DNA from: Xanthomonas sp. Leaf148 | GTDB taxonomy: Bacteria > Pseudomonadota > Gammaproteobacteria > Xanthomonadales > Xanthomonadaceae | DNA: 64,000 nt | NCBI RefSeq assembly: GCF_001423585.1 | Contig: NZ_LMOP01000009.1 | Span: forward strand, 173,496 to 237,495 | Direction: 5' to 3' | Shown: positions 17,795 to 29,189 of the stretch, piece by piece | Layout: every line of letters starts with the position of its first letter | How positions within the stretch are numbered: the first letter of the stretch is position 1 | The notes under the pieces: model-generated | Database searches by the model: none | Told to the model about the DNA's origin: nothing | The model's input: the letters and a program-made list of their open reading frames with translations, nothing else | Program-made: the position numbers and the translations under genes

Positions 17795-17980
17795 TCAACA
17801 GCACTGGAAGGTGGCTGACCCTGTACAAATCGTACCGCACTGCTCGGTGACCGCGGCTGCCTCGCACACGATGTCGGCCTCCGCATAGGCACCGCTGACG
17901 AACAACGGACCGGCGGGATTGTCATCGCCGGCATGATTACGCCAATAGTCCACCAGATTGTTCCCAGTCTCTTCGCTCAT
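17795..17980 (-). CDS. lanA: Lanthipeptide precursor peptide (LanA)
   Basis: A 61-residue peptide starting MSEETGNNLVDYWRNHAG. The ATG at 17980 has an AAAGGA ribosome site about seven bases upstream; a longer open frame to 18208 lacks one and overlaps cca. The leader carries NPAG, common in mersacidin/lichenicidin-type leaders, then an acidic AEADIVCEAAA stretch. The C-terminus VTEQCGTICTGSATFQCC has four Cys and five Ser/Thr, ending in CC like the lacticin-481 group. A fifth Cys lies in the preceding acidic stretch. Cleavage is uncertain: after EAA/A (18-residue core) or after SGA (31-residue core with five Cys). Position directly before lanM, with a six-base gap, is the strongest support. 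It has no recognised close relative that I can name. Confidence 0.88.
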   Translation of the reverse strand: MSEETGNNLVDYWRNHAGDDNPAGPLFVSGAYAEADIVCEAAAVTEQCGTICTGSATFQCC

Positions 17981-18134
17981 GAGCAGATCCTTTGTCTTGA
18001 AGTGAGATGCGACATTTACGGTGCGGCAAACATGAAATTTCGGCACGAATACTAGATGTATTGATCCTTGAGTAATTGCGTGCAGATGCTGCCGCTTTCC
18101 GATGCTATCCGTGAGAAGGTTTGAAAACTGATAC
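17981..18134 (-). promoter_or_regulatory. Upstream region of the lanthipeptide operon
   Basis: These 154 bases between the cca stop and lanA are AT-rich for this genome (25 of 60 bases GC at 18001-18060 by hand count). They must hold either the lan promoter or read-through from cca, which points the same way. Read on the minus strand, a TAGTAT hexamer occurs near 18050, but no well-spaced -35 was found. No strong terminator hairpin after cca was seen. Confidence 0.4.
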
Positions 18135-19403
18135 TTACGTCTGAAAATAGCCGCCATGATTGGCGGATTCGCCTCGGCCAGATACACGCGCCTGTGCAAT
18201 CGCCGCAATGCGCGCCTTCGTCAGGGCCTCGCCGACTTGCGGGCCTTGCAAGCCTTCGGCGGCCAGGTCGCGTGCGTTGATCGCCAGGGCGGCCGCATGC
18301 AGACGTTGGAGTTCGGCGCCTTGCGGGTATGCGGCGTCCTCGCTGCCGAGCCTGCCGCGCTTGTCGGCCTCGCAGACCAGCGCCAGTTGCGCGATACGTT
18401 CCGGCCGACGAAATGCATCACAGCGCACCAGCAGCTCGTGCACTGTGCGGTCGCGCAGTTCCGCCAGACGATGCGCGTTGAGGTGCTCGCGGCAGGCGGT
18501 GACGGCGAGCTGGCGATAGTCTTGCGGCACCTTGAGCCGTTCGCACAGCGCCTGCAGCGGCGCAACGCCGCGCTGTTCGTGCATCACATGGCGCGGCCAT
18601 TCGTCCGGCGGTGTCAGCGCCTTGCCCAGGTCGTGGGTCAACGCGGCAAAGCCGATCAGCGCATCGCCAGGTGCCAGCCGCGCAGCCATGTCGCTGACCA
18701 TTTCTTGATGGATGCCAGTATCCACTTCCGGATGAAATTCGGCACGTTGAGGGACGCCATACAGCGCATCGATTTCCGGCAGGATGACGCGCAGCGCATC
18801 GGTGTCGTGCAACGTGCGCAAAAACGCAGAGGGCTGTGCGCACGTCAGCGCACGACGCAGTTCCTGCCACACGCGTTCGGGCACCAGGCTGTCCAGCTCG
18901 CCGCTGGCGGCCATCTCGCGCATCAGTGCGGCAGTCTCCGGTGCGATGCTGAACCCCAGTGGTGCCAGCCGTGCCATGAAGCGCGCGGCGCGCAAGACGC
19001 GCACGGGGTCTTCGACAAAGGCCGGGCCTACGTGGCGCAGCACGCGCGCTTGCAGATCGCGGGCGCCGCCGTACGGGTCGACCAATGTGCCAGTGTCTTC
19101 GTCGCGCGCCATCGCGTTGATGGTGAAGTCGCGGCGCAGCAGGTCTTCTTCCAGCGTCACCGACGGATCGGCATCCACCACAAACCCGCGGTAGCCGCGC
19201 CCGGATTTGCGCTCGGTGCGGGCCAATGCATATTCCTCGCCGCTGCGCGGATGCAGAAACACCGGGAAGTCCTTGCCCACCGGTTTGAAACCCTGTGCCT
19301 GCATCTGCGCCTGGTCGGCGCCAACCACCACCCAGTCGCGGTCGCCGGCGGGTTGGCCAAGCAAGGCATCGCGGACTGCGCCGCCAACGAGATAGATCTT
19401 CAT
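18135..19403 (-). CDS. cca: CCA-adding tRNA nucleotidyltransferase
   Basis: A 422-residue protein. The polymerase beta-like head has [13 protein letters not shown] (residues 4-16), DRDWVVVGA with the two catalytic Asp residues, and [10 protein letters not shown]. The C-terminal half has an HD domain (LTHDLGKAL), as in E. coli-type Cca enzymes with phosphatase/phosphodiesterase activity. It adds or repairs the 3'-CCA of tRNAs in the cytoplasm. The ATG at 19403 begins MKIYLVGG, the normal family start; the frame stays open to 19850 but that extension is low-complexity and overlaps a dispersed repeat. The lan operon follows in the same direction after 154 bases. Confidence 0.95.
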   Translation of the reverse strand: MKIYLVGGAVRDALLGQPAGDRDWVVVGADQAQMQAQGFKPVGKDFPVFLHPRSGEEYALARTERKSGRGYRGFVVDADPSVTLEEDLLRRDFTINAMARDEDTGTLVDPYGGARDLQARVLRHVGPAFVEDPVRVLRAARFMARLAPLGFSIAPETAALMREMAASGELDSLVPERVWQELRRALTCAQPSAFLRTLHDTDALRVILPEIDALYGVPQRAEFHPEVDTGIHQEMVSDMAARLAPGDALIGFAALTHDLGKALTPPDEWPRHVMHEQRGVAPLQALCERLKVPQDYRQLAVTACREHLNAHRLAELRDRTVHELLVRCDAFRRPERIAQLALVCEADKRGRLGSEDAAYPQGAELQRLHAAALAINARDLAAEGLQGPQVGEALTKARIAAIAQARVSGRGESANHGGYFQT

Positions 19404-19575
19404 CGCTCCATGATGCCCGATGCGGTGCTTGAGTCGAAATAACTTGCGGCGAGTCCTTGGGGGAGTCTGCTTGCGTGTGGCACCAGGCAGGGTGCCGTTA
19501 CGTAGTTCCTGGCGTCTGCAAGCGATTGCTGCAGATGGATGATGTGCAAGGCGTCTGGTCTGCGGGGGCGCTGCA

Positions 19576-19684
19576 GGGCCCTTGCCCGCCCACCATCGCG
19601 GGACACGCTGCAAGTACGTCCATGTAAGCTCTTTGGCGGCATCCATGCCGCCAAAGGTCCCGCGACGGTGCGCGGGCAAGGGCC
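19576..19684. repeat. 109 bp palindromic repeat, subfamily A, copy 1
   Basis: The ends are inverted complements (GGGCCCTTGCCCGC ... GCGGGCAAGGGCC), with inner CGCGGGAC/GTCCCGCG arms and a perfect central palindrome TTTGGCGGCAT-CC-ATGCCGCCAAA at 19632-19655. It has near-identical and inverted copies elsewhere in the window, so it is a dispersed element. No coding capacity. Confidence 0.85.
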
Positions 19685-19870
19685 AGCCGTGCAGGTCGGT
19701 GCGCATGGGTGAGCGCTGCAGAACGCCGCTCTGCGCACCCAGGAGGCGTTTTAGCTCTATCTCTAAGGTCTGCGCCCACAATCGATCGCGATAACGCAGC
19801 AACCCGCAGCAGCCCCCGGCATGACCTCGCAGAAACTGCTCCTCGTCCAAGTGCCGACCAACGTCATGGT

Positions 19871-19972
19871 GCGGTGTCCTTGCCGCTTGCGGGACCCTGT
19901 GGCGGCATGGATGCCGCTACGGAGCCTCCATGGACGGATTCACGGCGTGTCCCGTAAGCGGTGAGGGCATCG
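19871..19972. repeat. Palindromic repeat, subfamily B, copy 1
   Basis: About 100 bases with the same plan as the 109 bp element: CCTTGCCGCTTGCGGGAC at one end, GTCCCGTAAGCGGTGAGGGC at the other, and a GGCGGCATGGATGCCGC centre. It matches the reverse complement of 59761-59866 along most of its length. Confidence 0.75.
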
Positions 19973-20082
19973 CGCCCTCGACTAGCTGGAGCATGCCGCG
20001 CCGAAATTGTGAGCCGCGCTCATGTCAGCTTGAGGTTGCGAGTGAGCCAAGGCTACGACGATTGAGCTGCGGGTTCGCTGCA

Positions 20083-20191
20083 GGGCCCTTGCCCGCCCAC
20101 CATCGCGGGACACGCTGCAAGTACGTCCATATAAGCTCTTTGGCGGCATCCATGCCGCCAAAGGTCCCGCGACGGTGAGCGGGCAAGGGCC
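20083..20191. repeat. 109 bp palindromic repeat, subfamily A, copy 2
   Basis: By eye this copy differs from 19576-19684 at only two bases (a G/A in the spacer and a C/A near the right arm), and both are in the same orientation about 500 bases apart. Such identity suggests recent duplication or ongoing gene conversion. Confidence 0.85.
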
Positions 20192-20335
20192 GGTCACGAT
20201 GGTCGGTGTACACCGTTAAAGCAGTTCGTGCTTCATCGAGCTGAGCGATACGTGCCAGGTCAATTGCTACCGTCGAATCGCCCTTTGCACGGCGCGTAAC
20301 CGTGCAGCTGCAGCGCATCTAGACGTTCCGCTATG

Positions 20336-23272
<2,937 letters not shown>

Positions 23273-23280
23273 AGTGGGGC

Positions 23281-23472
23281 GGGGATTCGTTGATTCGGGA
23301 TTCGGGATTGGTTGCGTCATGGGGCCGGCGAGAATCACTGGCAATCCACTCATCAACGTCGGCGGTGGTGTTGTGGAGCGAAGATCGGCGATTCGGGATT
23401 CGTCGTTGGGTGCAGTCTTGGGATGCGCAAAAAATCCGCTTTTACCAATCCCCACTCTCCAATCCCCGCCCC
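23281..23472. repeat. G-rich/C-rich inverted heptamer-type repeat between holC and valS
   Basis: The left side carries GGGATTCGTTGATTCGGGATTCGGGATTGG-like units and the right side carries their inverted form (CCAATCCCCACTCTCCAATCCCC). Together they fill almost the whole holC-valS gap. It belongs to the same class as the elements at 34230-34326, 34911-35020 and 49370-49513. Confidence 0.65.
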
Positions 23473-23474
23473 AC

Positions 23475-23900
23475 TCACATATCGTATTTGGTCAGTTCCA
23501 GGCCCATGGCCTTGTACTGTTTCCAGCGTTCGCGCAGCGGTTCGCGGGCGGCGGGGTCGGCGGGCACCACTTCCAGCACGCGGTCGCAGGCGCCCAGGTA
23601 CGGGTCGTCGCGCAAGTTGATCACCAGCGGGCGCGAGGGCGCGGCGAACTCCGGCGTGGCGATCAGCACCGGCGCCAGTTCGTCTTCCTCATCGGTGCCG
23701 GCGATCTGGTGCGGCACATAGGCTTCGTCGTCGAACGCCCACAACAGGTCATCCAGCGCCTCGGCCTGCGCGGCATCGCGCGCCAAAATCAGCGTGGACA
23801 GGTTGGCGTCGTTGGCCTTGCGCGCCAGCTCGCAGACCAGCCGCAGCGGTTCGTCGAGGAAGCGCGGTTTGGCGATCAGGTAGAAATCGGCACGGGGCAT
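23475..23900 (-). CDS. holC: DNA polymerase III chi subunit
   Basis: A 141-residue protein starting [29 protein letters not shown], typical of HolC; it continues with [17 protein letters not shown] and VINLRDD, conserved chi-family segments. Chi links the clamp loader to single-strand binding protein during replication. It lies between pepA plus a small membrane gene and valS, the common gammaproteobacterial order pepA-holC-valS. The start is the first ATG of the frame. Confidence 0.92.
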   Translation of the reverse strand: MPRADFYLIAKPRFLDEPLRLVCELARKANDANLSTLILARDAAQAEALDDLLWAFDDEAYVPHQIAGTDEEDELAPVLIATPEFAAPSRPLVINLRDDPYLGACDRVLEVVPADPAAREPLRERWKQYKAMGLELTKYDM

Positions 23901-23907
23901 GGGAAGG

Positions 23908-24270
23908 TCACGAAACGTAAGGGAAAACGGATTCAGCGATAAACACGCCGAGCATGAACAGCAGGCCGGAGGCCAGTATCGCCAGCACGAAGCCGCCCAT
24001 TGCGCGCAGGCGCCGGCCCACCGGCCGCGAGCGATACAGATAGATGGGGATGAACACCAGCCAGGCCAGCACCATCCCGATGTTGATCCACATCGGGCGG
24101 TGAAAGCCTTGCCGGCGGCTGTCGGCCGCCAGCCAGATAAAGATCAGCGCCAGCAATAGCGCAAACCGCAGCAGATCGCTGCCAGTGCCGGTCCAGCCGG
24201 GCAGCGCGCAGGTGGCCCCGTCCGCCAGGGTGAACCCGGCGATCAGGGCCAGCGCGGCGCGCGGCGACAT
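23908..24270 (-). CDS. Small membrane protein of unknown function
   Basis: A 120-residue protein with about four hydrophobic segments (residues ~5-25, 33-50, 63-85 and 93-118). The ATG at 24270 overlaps the pepA stop by one base (TGATG), so it is translationally coupled to pepA and probably cotranscribed with holC seven bases downstream. A longer start eight codons upstream would lie inside pepA. I do not recognise the family. Its position between pepA and holC is the only functional clue. Confidence 0.75.
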   Translation of the reverse strand: MSPRAALALIAGFTLADGATCALPGWTGTGSDLLRFALLLALIFIWLAADSRRQGFHRPMWINIGMVLAWLVFIPIYLYRSRPVGRRLRAMGGFVLAILASGLLFMLGVFIAESVFPYVS

Positions 24271-25742
24271 CAGGCTGCGCGATCCAGCAACCACTGCGTC
24301 AACAGGCCGACCGGGCGACCGGTGGCCATGCCGCGCTTGCCTTCGTCGCTAGCCACGCCGGCGATGTCCAGATGCGCCCAGCGCTGGTTTTCGGTGAAGC
24401 GCGACAGGAAGCAGCCCGCGGTGATCGCGCCGCCCCAGCGACCGCCGATGTTGTAGACGTCGGCAAAGGTGGAATCCAGCAGGCCCTGGTACTCGTCCCA
24501 CAAGGGCAGGCGCCAGGCGCGGTCGAACACGTGTTCGCCAGCGGCCAGCAGTTCGTTGGCCAGGTCGTCGTGCTTGCTCATCAGGCCGGCGGTCTGGTGG
24601 CCCAGGGCCACCATGCAGGCGCCGGTCAGCGTGGCCACGTCCACCAGCGCTTCGGGGTTGAAGCGCTCGGCGTAGGTCAGCGCATCGCACAGGATCAGGC
24701 GGCCTTCGGCATCGGTATTGCCCACTTCGATGGTCTTGCCGGACATGCTGGTGATCACGTCCGACGGACGATAGGCATTGCCGTCGATGGCGTTTTCCAC
24801 CGCCGGCACCACCACCACCAGATTGATCGGCAGCTCGGCCTTGACCGTGGCCACGAAGGTGCCGATGACGTTGGCGCCACCGCACATGTCGTACTTCATT
24901 TCCTCGATGCCGCCCTGCGTCTTGAGATTGACGCCGCCGGTATCGAAGGTGATGCCCTTGCCGACCAGCACATACGGCCGCGCGTCGCCGCCGCCATTCC
25001 ACTTCAGCACGATCAGGCGCGGGCGGTTGGCCGAGCCGCGCGCCACCGACAGCAGCGAGCCCATGCCCAGCGCTTCCATCTGCGCCTCGTCCAGGATCTC
25101 GGCTTCGGCACCGGCGTACTTGCCGGCAAATGCGGCCGCGGTGTCGGCCAGGTAGGCCGGGGTGCAGTAGTTGGGCGGCAGATTGCCCAGCTCGCGGGCG
25201 AACTCCACGCCCTCGGCGGTCGCAATGCCCACCGCCAGCGCGCGGGCGTCCTCGCCAGCGATCGCCAGGGTGGTCAGGCCGGTCTCGTCGACCTTCTTCT
25301 TGCCCAGCGTGGCGGTGTAGCGATACGCCGCATGGTCGCTGACGATGACTGCCTGGCGGACATTCCAGGCCGCGTCGCGGGCCTTGACCGGCAGTTCGGC
25401 GAGGGTGAGCAGGGCGGTGCCGACGGCGCCGGTCTTCAGCGCGCGGGTCGCATCGCCGATGGCCTTGAGGTAAGGCGCCACGCCGAACTTGGCGGTCTCG
25501 CCCAGCCCGACCACCAACACGCGCGGGGCGGTCACGCCGGGCAGGTCGTGGACCAGGGTGGTGCTGCCGGTCTTGGCAACCACGTCGCCGCGTGTCACCA
25601 GGGCCGTCAGGCGGCCCTGGCTGGCGCTGTCCAGCGCCTGCGCGGCGGGCGACAGGGTCTTGTCGGCGAACACGCCAACCACGATGCAGTCGACGGCGGC
25701 GCTTGCCGGCGCGTCTTGGTTCAGGGTGAATTGCAGGGCCAT
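24270..25742 (-). CDS. pepA: Leucyl aminopeptidase (PepA, M17)
   Basis: A 490-residue cytosolic aminopeptidase. Key segments: [16 protein letters not shown] with the metal-binding Lys and Asp (~residue 268), [12 protein letters not shown], and the M17 signature [14 protein letters not shown] (~345) with metal ligands and catalytic Arg. PepA homologues also serve as DNA-binding accessory proteins for Xer recombination in E. coli; xerD is 4 kb away here, though that may be chance. It is divergent from lptF with 107 bases between them, and heads a pepA-(membrane protein)-holC-valS series. Confidence 0.95.
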   Translation of the reverse strand: MALQFTLNQDAPASAAVDCIVVGVFADKTLSPAAQALDSASQGRLTALVTRGDVVAKTGSTTLVHDLPGVTAPRVLVVGLGETAKFGVAPYLKAIGDATRALKTGAVGTALLTLAELPVKARDAAWNVRQAVIVSDHAAYRYTATLGKKKVDETGLTTLAIAGEDARALAVGIATAEGVEFARELGNLPPNYCTPAYLADTAAAFAGKYAGAEAEILDEAQMEALGMGSLLSVARGSANRPRLIVLKWNGGGDARPYVLVGKGITFDTGGVNLKTQGGIEEMKYDMCGGANVIGTFVATVKAELPINLVVVVPAVENAIDGNAYRPSDVITSMSGKTIEVGNTDAEGRLILCDALTYAERFNPEALVDVATLTGACMVALGHQTAGLMSKHDDLANELLAAGEHVFDRAWRLPLWDEYQGLLDSTFADVYNIGGRWGGAITAGCFLSRFTENQRWAHLDIAGVASDEGKRGMATGRPVGLLTQWLLDRAA

Positions 25743-25849
25743 TGATCAGATTCCGTAGGCAAATCCGTACAATCGCGGACTGTTTACGCCAACCTGATTA
25801 GGCTGGCGGCGCCGCGAACGAATCCGAGAGTTTAAAACAAGCCCACCCT

Positions 25850-26932
25850 ATGCCGAAGCTCGATCGATATCTGCTTAGCGATTTCACCCAGAGCTTCCTG
25901 GCCACCTTGATCGTGCTGCTGGTCGTCAGCGTCGGCGGTGTGCTGGTGGATATCCTCGGCAATATCGCCGATGGCCGCATCCCAGCGCGCTTGCTGCTGT
26001 CTCAGGTGGGCCTGCAATTCGTGGCCTATCTGCCGATCATCCTGCCGCTGGCGCTGATGCTGGGCCTGTTATTGGCGCTGGCGCGGCTGTACCGCGATTC
26101 AGAAATGGCGGTGATTACCGCCATTGGCGTCGGCCCCAGGCGCATGTTGCGGCCGATGCTGATGCTGGTGGTGCCGGTGGTGATCATCATCGGGCTGTGC
26201 TCGCTGTGGCTAGGTCCCTGGGCCAGCCGCACCGCCGAAACCATGCTGGAAGACGCCAACCGCAGCGTGCTGATGGCCGGCCTGGAGTCGGGCAAGTTCA
26301 CCCCGCTGTCCGGCGGTGGCGTGGTCTACCTGACCACCATCTCCGCCGATGGCAAGGGCCTGGGCAAGGTCTTCATGCAGCGCCAGAAGGACGACCGCAT
26401 CGACGTGGTCACTGCCCAGCGCGGCGCGATGTTCTTCGAAGGCAAGACCGACCGTTACCTGCGTCTGGAGGACGGCTACCGCATCGAAGGCCCGGCCGCC
26501 GGCGACACCCTGGACTACCGCTTGATGAAGTTCGCCAGCAACGACGTGGCCTTGCCCGATCGCACCCGGACCCACGACGCCAACGACCCGGAAGTGATGT
26601 GGACCACGCAGCTGCTGTCCGATGAGCGTCCGGCTGCGCGTGCGCAGTTGCACGAGCGCCTGGCGCCGCCCTTGCTGGCGCTGGCCTTCGCGTTGCTGAC
26701 CCTGCCGCTGTCGCGCAGCGCGCCACGGCAGCAGCGCTACGGCCGGATCATGCTGGCGTTCCTGGCCTACATGGTGGGCACCAATCTGATGATCGTCGGC
26801 ACCCAGTGGATCGCCAACGGCAAGACCCCGGCTGCGCTGGGCTTGTGGTGGCTGACGCTGCCGCTGCTGGCGGTGGCGGTCTGGGCGTATGCACGCGATG
26901 GCCGCGTGCGTCGGCCGAGGGCGAACGCATGA
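25850..26932 (+). CDS. lptF: LPS export permease LptF
   Basis: A 360-residue permease of the LptB2FG complex, which extracts lipopolysaccharide from the inner membrane. It begins MPKLDRYLLSDFTQSFLATLIVLLVVSVGGVLVDILG; the six membrane segments are arranged three before and three after a periplasmic beta-jellyroll domain (residues ~130-265). It is followed with a four-base overlap by lptG, the usual pair. A TACAAT hexamer at 25768-25773 in the divergent region with pepA may be a -10 element, but a good -35 is not seen. Confidence 0.94.
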   Translation: MPKLDRYLLSDFTQSFLATLIVLLVVSVGGVLVDILGNIADGRIPARLLLSQVGLQFVAYLPIILPLALMLGLLLALARLYRDSEMAVITAIGVGPRRMLRPMLMLVVPVVIIIGLCSLWLGPWASRTAETMLEDANRSVLMAGLESGKFTPLSGGGVVYLTTISADGKGLGKVFMQRQKDDRIDVVTAQRGAMFFEGKTDRYLRLEDGYRIEGPAAGDTLDYRLMKFASNDVALPDRTRTHDANDPEVMWTTQLLSDERPAARAQLHERLAPPLLALAFALLTLPLSRSAPRQQRYGRIMLAFLAYMVGTNLMIVGTQWIANGKTPAALGLWWLTLPLLAVAVWAYARDGRVRRPRANA

Positions 26933-28035
26933 GGCTGACCCCGCGGGTCCATGATTGGTACGTCGGTCGCGTGGTGTTGTTCACCGTGCTGCTGACCTGG
27001 GCGGTGCTGCTGGGTCTGGACCTGGTCAATGCCTTCGCCAGCGAGGCCAAGAACATCGGCCAAGGCAGCTACAGCTTCGGTCACGCGGTGGCCTTTGTGG
27101 CCTACACCGTGCCGCGTCGCGCTTACACCTTGTTCCCCACCGCCGCAGTGATCGGTGCCCTGATGGGCCTGGGGCAGCTGGCGGCCACATCCGAATTGAC
27201 CGCCTTGCGCGCGCTGGGCGTGTCGCGCAAGCGCATGTCCGCCTCGGTGGTGGCAGCGATGGCGCTGTTGACCGCGAGCATGGTGATCAGCGGCGAAACC
27301 GTCGGGCCATGGGCGCAGAACCAGGCCGACACCCTCAAGGCCAGTGCCCGCTACAACAACAGCATGGCGTCCTCGCGCTATTCGGGCCTGTGGGCACGCG
27401 AAGGCGACACCTTCCTCAATGCGCTCAGCGGCGAAGAAAAGCTGCTCGACGGCGGCGGCACCGCGCTCGATCTGCACGATGTGCGGCTGTATCACCTGGA
27501 TGCCAACGGCAGGCTGCAACAGCTGACCTACGCCTCCGTGGCCGAGCACCGCGATGGCCGCTGGACCTTGCGCCAGGTGCGTCGCGATACCTTCCAGGAA
27601 CGTTCGGTGCAGCGCGAAACCTTCCCCGAGCTGCCATGGCAATCGCAACTGAGTCCTGCGGCGCTGGCGGCCGGATTGGCCAAGCCGCGCAATCTCTCGG
27701 CGCACGAGCTGGAGCAGAGCATCGAATACCGTCGCCGCAACGGACTGGACGCGCGCGATTACGAAGATCAGTACTGGAGCCGTTGGTTCTACCCGCTCAA
27801 CGTGTTGGCGTTATGCATGGCGGCGATTCCGTTCTCGTTTGGTTCGCTGCGCAGCGGCGGCCTGGGTAAGCGCCTGTTTTTGGGCATCTTGTTCGCCCTC
27901 GGCTTCTGGCTGCTGCAGCTGTTCTTCGGCCGTATGGCGGGCGCGCTCAAGCTGGATTACCGAATCGCCTACGCACTGCCCCCGATGGTGATGCTGGGCG
28001 TGTCGGCGTGGTTGTTCCGGCGGCGAAGTAGTTGA
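26929..28035 (+). CDS. lptG: LPS export permease LptG
   Basis: A 368-residue partner of LptF with the same 3 + 3 membrane segment plan around a periplasmic domain. The start is MRLTPRVHDWYVGRVVLFTVLLTWAVLLGLD. The conserved coupling region LGVSRKRM near residue 98 would contact the LptB ATPase, and the C-terminal half shows NVLALCMAAIPFSFGSLRSGGLG. The ATG overlaps the lptF stop (ATGA), which fixes the start despite an open frame back to 26806. Confidence 0.94.
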   Translation: MRLTPRVHDWYVGRVVLFTVLLTWAVLLGLDLVNAFASEAKNIGQGSYSFGHAVAFVAYTVPRRAYTLFPTAAVIGALMGLGQLAATSELTALRALGVSRKRMSASVVAAMALLTASMVISGETVGPWAQNQADTLKASARYNNSMASSRYSGLWAREGDTFLNALSGEEKLLDGGGTALDLHDVRLYHLDANGRLQQLTYASVAEHRDGRWTLRQVRRDTFQERSVQRETFPELPWQSQLSPAALAAGLAKPRNLSAHELEQSIEYRRRNGLDARDYEDQYWSRWFYPLNVLALCMAAIPFSFGSLRSGGLGKRLFLGILFALGFWLLQLFFGRMAGALKLDYRIAYALPPMVMLGVSAWLFRRRSS

Positions 28036-28036
28036 G

Positions 28037-28366
28037 GTGCGCCGGCTGAGTCTGACCGGATTGGCGATGTGCGTGACGTATGCGGCGCTGACCGCGTTCT
28101 GTCTGCGCTTGGCGCACGATCCGGAGGTCAACTACAAGACCCAGCTGGTATGGCAGCAACTGCCAGTGATGTCGCAGATGATGATTGCGGACGCTCTGGG
28201 CCTGACGCGCTTGCCTTTCGAGCTACCCTGGGCTGTGGCCTATGTGCTGATGGTAGCGCCCATGCTCCTGGCGCTTTACCTGTTCGGTAGCGTGCTGGAG
28301 AGCACCTTCAAAGATTATCGCGCGATTTCGAAGGGCGCATCCAAAAAGGATGAGCGCGGACACTGA
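28037..28366 (+). CDS. Small membrane protein of unknown function
   Basis: A 109-residue protein with an N-terminal hydrophobic segment (~5-24) and a longer one at ~65-90, ending in a charged Lys/Asp-rich tail. The GTG start is two bases past the lptG stop, suggesting the same transcript; an ATG at residue 11 is an alternative. I do not recognise the family. Being linked to lptFG is weak evidence for an envelope role. Confidence 0.6.
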   Translation: MRRLSLTGLAMCVTYAALTAFCLRLAHDPEVNYKTQLVWQQLPVMSQMMIADALGLTRLPFELPWAVAYVLMVAPMLLALYLFGSVLESTFKDYRAISKGASKKDERGH

Positions 28367-28721
28367 GATTCACACTCTTGCGCCGTCCATGCGGCTGTAA
28401 TGCGACCGCGATTAGCAGGACTCGCACAGTCCGGTCCGTCGCCGCCTACTCCACATTCAACTATCAGGCTAGTGGCTCAAAACATCGCAGTGGCCTGGTG
28501 TCAGTTGCGTGATCATCGTTCCCTGCGAATGAGGCGTTGTGGCATGACGCTGCGTGTGACATTCGGTACCACGCTGTGCCCGCTGACATCGGAATTGCTA
28601 GGAAAGCGTAGCGAGAATGCTTAGGTGGGTGCGGACGGGCGCAGTCAGACCCTGAGCGTACGAGTGGTCCATGCCACACCAAGCACAGGCCGCGCCAGCA
28701 TGGTGCTGCGCGCCGTAGCTT
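28367..28721. other. Gene-free region between convergent genes
   Basis: No supported gene in 355 bases between a plus-strand and a minus-strand gene that converge here. No strong terminator hairpin with a T-run was seen. Confidence 0.45.
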
Positions 28722-29189
28722 TTAGGGTTTTGGTCTGACCATTCGCTGCAATCTGGTTGCGCTTGCGCGGTCGTGCCAAGTCAGCCGATCGCGATCAACC
28801 AACGCCCACCAGAATCCGAGTCCGCCCAGGGCCAACGACAGCGTGCCCACCGCATAGCGGATCCACAGTGCGCGCCAGGAGGCTTGCGGGCCGACCAACC
28901 GTAGCCGCCACGGACGCATGCCCAGAGTCTGGCCGCCGCGTCGCCAGCTCACCGTGGCGTACCCGCCGGCGGCGGCCCAGCAGCACAGCCAAAGCAGCCA
29001 CTGCCAGGCACTGAACGGTGCGATGTTTTCGCGTGCGGGATGCCCGGCCAGGGTGAAGCCGAGCGTGAAGCCTGAGGAAATCAGCATCCACAGCGCCAGC
29101 ACTGGCCAGGCGTCGTAGCACATGGACAGCAGCCGCCAGTGCAACAAGGCAGCTGGCCGTGGGGAATCGGATGCGGCGATCGACGTCAT
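28722..29189 (-). CDS. RDD-family membrane protein
   Basis: A 155-residue protein with about four membrane segments. It has the RDD family layout: an early Arg near the first segment, a Gly/Thr-rich loop GGQTLGMRPWRLRLV (residues ~85-99) and a late Asp pair in WALVDRDRLTWHDRASATR. Family members are thought to be small transporters or ion exchangers, but a substrate cannot be assigned. The ATG at 29189 begins MTSIAAS; the frame stays open much further upstream but that part is Arg/Ala-rich and not conserved in appearance. It points the same way as xerD, 380 bases away. Confidence 0.8.
   Translation of the reverse strand: MTSIAASDSPRPAALLHWRLLSMCYDAWPVLALWMLISSGFTLGFTLAGHPARENIAPFSAWQWLLWLCCWAAAGGYATVSWRRGGQTLGMRPWRLRLVGPQASWRALWIRYAVGTLSLALGGLGFWWALVDRDRLTWHDRASATRLQRMVRPKP

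Larger units (their letters stand above)
19404..20335. other. Gene-free region filled by palindromic repeats
   Basis: No coding region is supported in these 932 bases between valS and cca, both on the minus strand. About a third is made of three palindromic elements (19576-19684, 19871-19972, 20083-20191), listed separately. The open frames here read through the repeats and have no family resemblance. Confidence 0.6.

Noticed and set aside
17981-18208. Extension of the lanA frame to 137 codons
   Set aside because: The extra N-terminus overlaps the end of cca, has no ribosome site and looks unlike a leader; the ATG at 17980 has a good site.
19404-19850. N-terminal extension of Cca
   Set aside because: The extension crosses a dispersed palindromic repeat and the conserved Cca start MKIYLVGG lies at 19403.
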